Of a DNA stretch of 40,764 nucleotides, positions 15,720-21,596 are shown one piece after another. Positions within the stretch are counted from its first letter, which is position 1. Every line of letters begins with the position of its first letter. Under the pieces are notes generated by a model. That model was given only the letters and a program-made list of their open reading frames with translations. It had not been told where the DNA came from and searched no databases. This DNA comes from Sphingosinicella sp. YJ22 (GTDB taxonomy: Bacteria > Pseudomonadota > Alphaproteobacteria > Sphingomonadales > Sphingomonadaceae): NCBI RefSeq assembly GCF_011320075.1, contig NZ_JAANPA010000031.1:1-40764 (forward strand), read 5' to 3'. A program made the translations under genes and the position numbers.

Positions 15720-16452
15720 TCGCGTCCAGGTGGGCGCCCTCGTGACTCAGGTGGAGATAGTTCGGATTGAACATCGCCGCGCTCATCAGCTTGTCGAGGT
15801 TGGGAAAGGTGAGGCGCTTGTGGGACAGCTCGATAAGGCCGTCGCGGCGCAGCTCCTGCAGCGTCCGGTTGACGTGAACGGGCGTGAGCCCGGTCGCCTC
15901 GGCAAGGTCGTTCTGGGTAATCGGGAAATCGCAGCAGCTGTTCTTGGCAAGGCCGACCGAGCGCAAGCGCAGATAGAGCTCGACGAGCAGGTGGGCGATC
16001 CGTTCATATGCGCTGCGCTGGCCGATGTTGAGCAGCCATTCGCGCTGGACGGCGGAGTCGACCAGCTCGTGCCACCACAGGGCCTGCGTAATGCGCGGGC
16101 GCTTCTCCGTCAGGCGGTCCATCTCCTCGGGAGTGATCGCCGCATATTGGACGCGCGTGATCGCGCCGATCGTGTGGTCCATTTCCTTGAGGATGTAGAC
16201 GTTCAGATCGCAGAAGTCGCCGGGAATGAAGAAACCGACGATCTGGCGGCGGCCGTCCGGCAGTCCCTTGTAGCGACACGCCCAGCCGCTCAGGATCAGG
16301 CGCACGACCTTGGGATCGTCCCCTTCGCGGACGATGTCCCGGCGCGGCGGCGCTTCGTGAACGGAGGCGCGGCTGGCGGATTCAAGGGCGGCACGGTCTT
16401 CGCTGGAAAGCCGCGCATAATTCTGCAACCGTATCGCCAGAGGGGCCACCAC
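15712..16452 (-). CDS. Crp/Fnr family transcriptional regulator
   Basis: 246 residues. It has a cyclic-nucleotide-binding-like beta barrel (about 25-125: DIVREGDDPKVVRLILSGWA, RRQIVGFFIPGDFCDLN), a dimerisation helix and a C-terminal winged HTH (about 175-225: ITQNDLAEATGLTPVHVNRT, LQELRRDGLIELSHKRLTF). No N-terminal Fnr cysteine cluster is seen, so it is not a classical oxygen-sensing Fnr; the CRP cAMP-contact residues are not clear either. The start is GTG at 16452 with AAGGA eight bases upstream; the next codon is also GTG. It heads the minus-strand operon with the HWE kinase and receiver. Confidence 0.92.
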   Translation of the reverse strand: MVAPLAIRLQNYARLSSEDRAALESASRASVHEAPPRRDIVREGDDPKVVRLILSGWACRYKGLPDGRRQIVGFFIPGDFCDLNVYILKEMDHTIGAITRVQYAAITPEEMDRLTEKRPRITQALWWHELVDSAVQREWLLNIGQRSAYERIAHLLVELYLRLRSVGLAKNSCCDFPITQNDLAEATGLTPVHVNRTLQELRRDGLIELSHKRLTFPNLDKLMSAAMFNPNYLHLSHEGAHLDANE

Positions 16453-16677
16453 CGGAAAGGTCCTTCAATGCCTGGACGTTACCGTGCGCGCCGCAACTCA
16501 CCTCTTACATGGGTTAGAAGTATAGCGCAGTGCCGCTCCCAAGGCAGCCCCGCGCCCGGCAAATCGACGACCACCGGCTTGTTCGATGCTTAATTCCCCG
16601 CAAACCGAGCCGTTGTTCTGACGGTTAAGCTTTTTGCCGACATAGGCGCGGGAGATTGCATCCCGGGAGGCCCGCCC

Positions 16678-16989
16678 ATGGCGATCGGTCCGATCGAGTT
16701 TTCGCCCATCTGGGGCCCCAGCCCCGCGCCCACCGCAACGCGTCTCGAGCCGGAGGTGGGGTCCGGGTCGAGCTATCCGGCCGGCACCCTGTTCAACAGC
16801 ATCCGCCAGCAACAGGCCGTCCCGGCCGGCTGGAATGTGGTGGACGACGCCGCCGCGGAGCATGCGCCGGCCGCGGACAGCGCCGAACCTGCGCTGACCG
16901 CCGCGGCGATCATGAAAGACGCCCTCGCCGCGATGCTCGCCCAGGCCAATATCGGCCGCAATGACGCGCTGTCGCTGCTGCTGCGCTAG
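16678..16989 (+). CDS. Small hypothetical protein
   Basis: A 103-residue protein I do not recognise. The N-terminal half is Pro/Gly/Ser-rich (IEFSPIWGPSPAPTATR, SYPAGTLFNSIRQQQ) and probably disordered. The C-terminal third is Ala-rich and helical (AAAIMKDALAAMLAQANIGR) and ends NDALSLLLR. GGGAGG precedes the ATG by about 7 bases. Its stop overlaps the stop of the convergent glutathionylspermidine-synthase-like gene by 4 bases. There is no signal peptide or membrane span. Composition is like its neighbours. Confidence 0.65.
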   Translation: MAIGPIEFSPIWGPSPAPTATRLEPEVGSGSSYPAGTLFNSIRQQQAVPAGWNVVDDAAAEHAPAADSAEPALTAAAIMKDALAAMLAQANIGRNDALSLLLR

Positions 16990-18149
16990 CCCTCGATATA
17001 ATGGGGGAGAAAGCGCGACACGTTGCGGGTGATGCGGCTCCGGTCCTCGCGCACCGACAGGCCGGCCGCTTCTTCGCCGACGATCCAGCTGCCGATCACC
17101 GCATAATGGCCGTCGAGGCGCGATAGGGTGGCGAGGCCCTGGCGGATATGGCCTTCCTCGCCATAGCCACCTTTGGGCCCCTCCTGCCGATCGGCGCCGT
17201 CGACCAGCTCGATGTCCCAGCCCTCGCGCGAGAAGAAAGGCTTGCGGACGTAGCGGTCGCCAAGCCCCGCGGCGCGGGGGTCGCCGTCGAACCAGGCCGG
17301 CAGCAGATTGGGGTGGCCGGGGTGGCGTTCCCAAAGTAGCGGCAACATCGCCTTGTTGGACAGGATCGCCTTCCACGGCGGCTCGATGAACAGGGCGCCG
17401 CTGCGCATCAGGGCGTCCGCATAGGGCTCGCGGAACATGTCCTCCCAGGGGTAGAGCTTGAAGATCGCGGTGACGATCGCCCGGTCGTCGTCGACGAAGC
17501 GGCCATTGCCGTCGACGCCGAGCTTGTCGATCGCGACGAATTTGGGCTGGAGCCCCGCCTGGGAGGCGAGGTCCTCGAGGTAGCGGACGGTCTGCCGGTC
17601 CTCGACATGGTCCTCGATGCTGGCGAAGTGGACGAAGCTGCCGCGCTGGAAGATCGCGGCGAGGCGGTCGATCAGCTTTTCGTGGAGCGAGTTGAACTGG
17701 TCGGCGTCGCTGGGCAGCGCGCCGTCGCGGATCCGCGCTTCGAGCCACGACCATTGATAATAGCCGGTCTCGTAGATGCTGGTCGGCGTGTCGGCGTTAT
17801 ATTCCAGCAGCTTGGCCGACCCGCTGCCGTCATAGGCGAAATCGAAGCGGCCGTAGAGCGAGGGCGACTTCCACCGCCAGGTCTCGGCGATGAAGTTGCG
17901 CTGCTCGGCCGGGATCGCGATGCGCTCCATCAGCTCCTCGCTGCGCACCACATCGTCGACGAGCGCGAGGCACATCTGGTGGAGCTCCTCGGTCGGCTCC
18001 TCGATGCCCCGCTCGATCTCGTTCAGGGTGAAGGCGTAGCAGGCCCTCTCGTCCCAATATTGCTCGCCGTCGAGATAGTGGAAGGTGAACCCCTCGGCCT
18101 GTGCAATCTCACGCCAGTCCGGCCGTTCGCCGATCGCGATGCGGCGCAT
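16986..18149 (-). CDS. Glutathionylspermidine synthase family ATP-grasp amidoligase (YjfC/YgiC-like)
   Basis: 387 residues, matching the synthetase half of glutathionylspermidine synthase without the amidase half. Conserved segments include GFTFHYLDGEQYWDE, the ATP-grasp core GSGSAKLLEYNADTPTSIYE, YQWSWLEARI, the strand FVHFASIEDHVEDRQTV, IFKLYPWEDMFREPYAD, FIEPPWKAILSNKAMLPLLW and YVRKPFFSREGWDIELV near the nucleotide site, then GSWIVGEEAAGLSVRED. E. coli YjfC and YgiC have the same architecture; they are thought to form an amide bond using an unknown substrate and are not proven glutathionylspermidine synthases. It is divergent from the channel-DUF2491-DUF350-DUF1190 operon, whose partners in other bacteria are this enzyme. 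A purine-rich GGGGAGGG precedes the start. Confidence 0.93.
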   Translation of the reverse strand: MRRIAIGERPDWREIAQAEGFTFHYLDGEQYWDERACYAFTLNEIERGIEEPTEELHQMCLALVDDVVRSEELMERIAIPAEQRNFIAETWRWKSPSLYGRFDFAYDGSGSAKLLEYNADTPTSIYETGYYQWSWLEARIRDGALPSDADQFNSLHEKLIDRLAAIFQRGSFVHFASIEDHVEDRQTVRYLEDLASQAGLQPKFVAIDKLGVDGNGRFVDDDRAIVTAIFKLYPWEDMFREPYADALMRSGALFIEPPWKAILSNKAMLPLLWERHPGHPNLLPAWFDGDPRAAGLGDRYVRKPFFSREGWDIELVDGADRQEGPKGGYGEEGHIRQGLATLSRLDGHYAVIGSWIVGEEAAGLSVREDRSRITRNVSRFLPHYIEG

Positions 18150-18286
18150 CCGCCCTCCCCTGCTTGACTCGCCTCAGGCTTAGCCGCAGCATTTCGGCCG
18201 GGGAAGCGTGAAGGGGGGCATGCGCAATTCATCTCAAGCAATGGCTGCTCCGGGTCTACCACGCGATCACCGATCTGCGGTGGCCG

Positions 18287-19246
18287 GTGCTGCTCGCCTT
18301 GCTCGTCGGCCACATGGTGCTGGTCTGGCTGATGATGTACTTCGTCGGCGAGGAGCGCGAGCTCCAGCGGCTGCCGACCTTCGTCTACTGGTATGCGACG
18401 ACCGCCTCGACGATCGGCTATGGCGACCTCTCGCCCAAGACCGACGCGGGCCGCCTGATCAACGCCTTCATCGTCTACCCCGGCGCCATCGCCATCTTCA
18501 CCGGCATCATCACCAAGGCGATCGCCAGCGGTTCGGACCGGCTGCGACGCGCGCGGACGGGCATGGGCGATTATAGCGAGATGACGCACGCCATCGTCCT
18601 GGTCGGCCACGACCCGGCCCGCACGCCGCGGATGATCGAGGAATTGTGCGCCGATGCCGAGCCGGGACAGGAGCTGATCCTGCTCACCACCGATGCGTTC
18701 GAGAATGCCGACATCCGGGTGCGCTACGTGCGGGCGGCGAGCCTGACCTCGCGCTCCGACCTCGAGCGCGCCGGGGTGGCGGACGCCGACCGGGTGATCA
18801 TCTTCGCCGGAAGCGACAACGACACGCTCGCCGCCGGCCTCGCCATCGCCGACCTCAACGAGCGTGGTCACATCGTCGCCTATTTCGGGGACGAGGCGGT
18901 GGCTCGGCTGCTCACCTCGCATTGCCCCAATGTCGACGCGGTGCTGGCGCCGGCGGTCGAGCTGGTCGTGAAGGCGGTGAAGGATCCGGGCGCGAGCCAC
19001 CTGCTCGCCGACCTGGTCAGCGCGACCGATGAGGGCATGACCCTGTTCAGCATGGACTGGCGTGCCGCCGGCCTGCCCTTCCGCGACCTGTCCGCACGCT
19101 TGCTCGACCGCGATGCCGTGCTGGTCGCATATCGGTCCGGCGGCCGGGGCGCGTTTCGCTACGCCGGCGAGGTGACACCGGGCGACCGCTTCTTCTACGT
19201 GGCCGGACAACGACTTCGGCCCGAGACGATCGGCGCCGCAGCCTGA
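18287..19246 (+). CDS. Two-TM potassium channel with TrkA-N/RCK domain
   Basis: A potassium channel subunit. TM1 runs to about residue 20, then a short extracellular loop, the selectivity filter TIGYGD (42-47), TM2 (about 55-78) and a cytoplasmic Rossmann RCK domain (about 100-215, opening HAIVLVGHDP), then a C-terminal domain to residue 319. The annotated start is GTG at 18287, but the frame is open back to 18212 and encodes HLKQWLLRVYHAITDLRWPV, which looks like a genuine N-terminus. No ATG, GTG or TTG lies in that stretch; an ATG at 18220 after a GGGGGG ribosome site is in the wrong frame by one base. The stop overlaps the next ATG (TGATG). It is first in the plus-strand operon. Confidence 0.9.
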   Translation: MLLALLVGHMVLVWLMMYFVGEERELQRLPTFVYWYATTASTIGYGDLSPKTDAGRLINAFIVYPGAIAIFTGIITKAIASGSDRLRRARTGMGDYSEMTHAIVLVGHDPARTPRMIEELCADAEPGQELILLTTDAFENADIRVRYVRAASLTSRSDLERAGVADADRVIIFAGSDNDTLAAGLAIADLNERGHIVAYFGDEAVARLLTSHCPNVDAVLAPAVELVVKAVKDPGASHLLADLVSATDEGMTLFSMDWRAAGLPFRDLSARLLDRDAVLVAYRSGGRGAFRYAGEVTPGDRFFYVAGQRLRPETIGAAA

Positions 19247-19854
19247 TGGCCGGCTATTCCCTCCCCGGCGTCGAAGGCATGACCATCGGCCGCACCGTGT
19301 CGCTCGATCCGCGCGCCTGGCAGCGCTACGGCGAGGAGACCTATTTCGCGCTGGACCGTTACGAGCTGCCGATCACCGCGCAGGGCCTGATCCGCCTCGA
19401 CGACGGCACCTCGGTCCACCGCTTCTACACTGACGAAGAGATCATGCTTCAGGCGCTGTCGCGCAGCCCGGACGGTCGCGACGCCTATGACTTCACACTG
19501 TTCCAGCCGTGGTCGAGCACTCAACCGCTGGACGGCCGGCAGAGCGAGGCGTTCATCGACCGGATGCGCCGCGCCTGGTGGCAGGACACCGGGATGCCCG
19601 CCTATCGCCGCTTCTGGTTCGAGGGCAACGATCTCGACCAGCCGCCGCTCAGGCTGATCGAGGACGTCTTCGAGGACCATGGCGGCCGGCCGGTGCGCCA
19701 GGTCAGCCAGGTCTGCATGCTCTACAGCCGGCCGCTTCCGCCCGACGGCGCCGAGCTTCTGCTCGCGCTCGACATTCAGGGTGGAACGCTGGGATATAGC
19801 TCGCAGGAAATCATGATCGGCGTCCCGCTGACGCCGGCGCAGTTCAACGCGTGA
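19246..19854 (+). CDS. DUF2491 family protein (YjfK-like)
   Basis: 202 residues, soluble, matching E. coli YjfK (DUF2491). Features are the opening GMTIGRTVSLDPRAW, LPITAQGLIRLDDGTSVHRF, an EEIMLQALSRSPDG segment, WWQDTGMPAYRRFWFEG and the end of strands MLYSRPLPPDGAELLLALDI. The biochemical role is unknown. The start codon shares its A with the channel's stop (TGATG), which implies tightly coupled synthesis of the two proteins. It is followed 20 bases later by the DUF350 gene. Its constant company in bacteria with DUF350, DUF1190 and the amidoligase suggests a structural or adaptor part of a membrane-associated complex. Confidence 0.88.
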   Translation: MAGYSLPGVEGMTIGRTVSLDPRAWQRYGEETYFALDRYELPITAQGLIRLDDGTSVHRFYTDEEIMLQALSRSPDGRDAYDFTLFQPWSSTQPLDGRQSEAFIDRMRRAWWQDTGMPAYRRFWFEGNDLDQPPLRLIEDVFEDHGGRPVRQVSQVCMLYSRPLPPDGAELLLALDIQGGTLGYSSQEIMIGVPLTPAQFNA

Positions 19855-19874
19855 CAGGATAAAGGGGAACACGC

Positions 19875-20291
19875 ATGAATTTCGACATCCAGGCTTTCCA
19901 GCAAGGCGCGCTCGCCTTCCTGCTCGCCTTCGGCTCGGCGGGGCTGGTCCTCATCGCGTTCAAATATCTCTACCAGCTGGCGACGCCCTACAATGAGCTG
20001 AAGCTCATCCGCGACGGCAATCAGTGCGCCGCGGTGACTCTGGGCGGCGCGCTGATCGGCTTCGCCATCCCTGTGTCGATGTCGCTCAGCCAGGCGCACA
20101 GCCTCGCCGAGTTCGTCGCTTGGGCGGTGCTCGCCGGAATCATCCAGATCATCACCTTCATCATCGTCCGTACGCTGGTGGTGAAGGACCTCGCCGCCCG
20201 CATCGAGCGCGGCGAATTCTCGGTCGCGATCTATCTCGCTTCCATCTCCATCGCGGTCGGCCTGCTCAACGCCGCCAGCATGACCGAGTGA
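19875..20291 (+). CDS. DUF350 family inner-membrane protein (YjfL-like)
   Basis: 138 residues with four predicted membrane helices: about 12-33 (ALAFLLAFGSAGLVLIAFKY), 50-70 (AAVTLGGALIGFAIPVSM), 80-102 (FVAWAVLAGIIQIITFIIV) and 116-135 (IYLASISIAVGLLNAASM). The family, including E. coli YjfL, is of unknown function. The ATG at 19875 has AAGGGGAA upstream (19861-19868). It ends 13 bases before the DUF1190 gene. Likely the membrane anchor of the set. Confidence 0.93.
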   Translation: MNFDIQAFQQGALAFLLAFGSAGLVLIAFKYLYQLATPYNELKLIRDGNQCAAVTLGGALIGFAIPVSMSLSQAHSLAEFVAWAVLAGIIQIITFIIVRTLVVKDLAARIERGEFSVAIYLASISIAVGLLNAASMTE

Positions 20292-20304
20292 GGAGCGAGG
20301 CCAA

Positions 20305-20913
20305 ATGACCGAGTTTCGCAAATCCAAGCGCTCGCGGCGGGTGGTTCTGACCACCCTTACCGCGGCCGGCGCGGTCGCGGTGAGCGGCTGCGGCAGCTCC
20401 GACTGGTCCGACGCCGACGCCGAGGGGCAGGTCTATGCCAGCGTCTCCGAATGCGTCGCCGCCGGCGAGACCCGCGCCGAATGCGAGAACGCCTATTCCC
20501 AGGCGCGCATCGACGACAGCGACAGCGCGCCGCGCTTCGACAGCCGCGACGTGTGCGAGCAGGAGTTCGGCGCCAACCAGTGCGAGCAGCGCACCAGCGG
20601 CGGCAACAGCTTCTGGGTCCCGCTTCTCGCCGGCTTCGTGATCGGCAACGTCATCGGCGACGTCGACATTGACCGCAGACGCCGCCGTTACGCGCCGCTC
20701 TACCGAAGCGCGGGCGGCACCTGGTACCATGGCGGCGCCGGCTACGGGCCACTGACCCGGCGCAGCGGGGGCGGCTACGGATTCAGCCGCTCGGGCTTCG
20801 ACCGGCCGGTCGGCGCGCCGCGAACCTACAGCCGAAGCGACGTCGCCTCGCGCGGCGGCTTTGGGGGACGCTCCGGCGGAGCGAGCAGCTGGGGCGGCAG
20901 CCGAGGCAGCTAA
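20305..20913 (+). CDS. DUF1190 family protein (YjfM/YgiB-like), signal-anchored
   Basis: 202 residues. A basic start RKSKRSRRVVLTTLTAAGAV is followed by VSGCG, so it carries a lipoprotein-like signal. Then comes a cysteine-containing conserved segment (CVAAGETRAECENAYSQARI, DVCEQEFGANQCEQR), a short hydrophobic stretch (FWVPLLAGFVIGNVIGD) and a Gly/Ser/Arg-rich tail of about 85 residues. E. coli YgiB and YjfM share this layout and neighbour YgiC/YjfC amidoligases. The paired cysteines suggest disulphides in the periplasm. It is last in the plus-strand operon; a large hairpin follows. Confidence 0.9.
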   Translation: MTEFRKSKRSRRVVLTTLTAAGAVAVSGCGSSDWSDADAEGQVYASVSECVAAGETRAECENAYSQARIDDSDSAPRFDSRDVCEQEFGANQCEQRTSGGNSFWVPLLAGFVIGNVIGDVDIDRRRRRYAPLYRSAGGTWYHGGAGYGPLTRRSGGGYGFSRSGFDRPVGAPRTYSRSDVASRGGFGGRSGGASSWGGSRGS

Positions 20914-20919
20914 GCGCCT

Positions 20920-20963
20920 GACTCCGTTCGGCCTTTCGCCCCTTTCGAAAGGGCGGCGGAGTC
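20920..20963 (+). terminator. Large hairpin after the DUF1190 gene
   Basis: GACTCCG (20920-20926) pairs with CGGAGTC (20957-20963), and inside it CGCCCCTTTCGAAAGGGCG is a near-perfect palindrome. It starts seven bases after the DUF1190 stop. There is no T-tract, so it may act as a transcript-end stabiliser or a Rho-type end rather than an intrinsic terminator. Confidence 0.4.
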
Positions 20964-21063
20964 CCCATCTGGGTCTCAGACGGAGCTTGCCACTCCGTTC
21001 AGACTTGGTTCGTGGCGGCGGCGCTAGGGTCGCCTGCGCCGCTTGGCCCGAATGGAGATCGCG

Positions 21064-21393
21064 ATGAGGTTCGTTTCACTGGTTGCCGCCGTTGCCACCC
21101 TGGCCGTGCCCGCCGGCGCCGCTCTTGCGCAGGACGCGCCCGCCCAGGTCAGCATCTACGAGCAGCGCAGCTATGCCGGGACTCCGATCGTCGTCACGGG
21201 CGCCCAGCCCGATCTCGGCCGCACTGTGCAGCTCCGCTCGATCCGCGTCGCCGGCGGCGCCTGGGAGCTGTGCGAGCAGGCCAATTACCAAGGCCGCTGC
21301 GCCCGTTTCTCGAGCGGCGACGCCGACGTCCGCGGCATGGTTCGCCAGGTCCGCAGCGTCCGCCCCGCCGCACCGATCGGCGAGCGCGGCTGA
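21064..21393 (+). CDS. Secreted beta/gamma-crystallin family protein
   Basis: 109 residues: a signal peptide (MRFVSLVAAVATLAVPAGAA, cleavage near LAQDA), then one beta/gamma-crystallin domain of two Greek-key halves (VSIYEQRSYAGTPIVVTG...LRSIRVAGGAWELCEQ and YQGRCARFSSGDADVRGM...VRQVRSVRP). The paired Cys in ELCEQANYQGRC probably form a disulphide. Canonical D/N-D/N-x-x-S/T-S calcium sites are not obvious. The start is chosen so that the signal peptide begins directly and GGAG lies six bases upstream; TTG at 21043 and ATG at 21052 are in frame. It is monocistronic and of unknown role. Confidence 0.82.
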   Translation: MRFVSLVAAVATLAVPAGAALAQDAPAQVSIYEQRSYAGTPIVVTGAQPDLGRTVQLRSIRVAGGAWELCEQANYQGRCARFSSGDADVRGMVRQVRSVRPAAPIGERG

Positions 21394-21483
21394 CCTCGCG
21401 TCGGAGCCCCCGGCCCCGGGCGATTTTCCGGAAGAGGATATGGGCGCGAGTCCGAAATGGAGGAAATCGGAAGGAGTTAATGA

Positions 21484-21543
21484 ATGGGCCGATCCGACGC
21501 TCACCGTAACGAGCTCGATTGGGCCATGCTTGCTGCAAGATAA
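21484..21543 (+). CDS. Possible 19-residue small protein
   Basis: ATG at 21484 follows AAGGAG (21471-21476) with ideal spacing and opens a 19-codon frame, MGRSDAHRNELDWAMLAAR. An overlapping nine-codon frame begins at 21480 with the same site. It lies in a 203-base gap before the EAL gene. The only evidence is a strong Shine-Dalgarno; there is no terminator or promoter I can support. Confidence 0.28.
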   Translation: MGRSDAHRNELDWAMLAAR

Positions 21544-21596
21544 TTAACGTTTTGGCGATAGCGTTTCCGGGCGATCAACCGAATTGAGCCCGGCCG

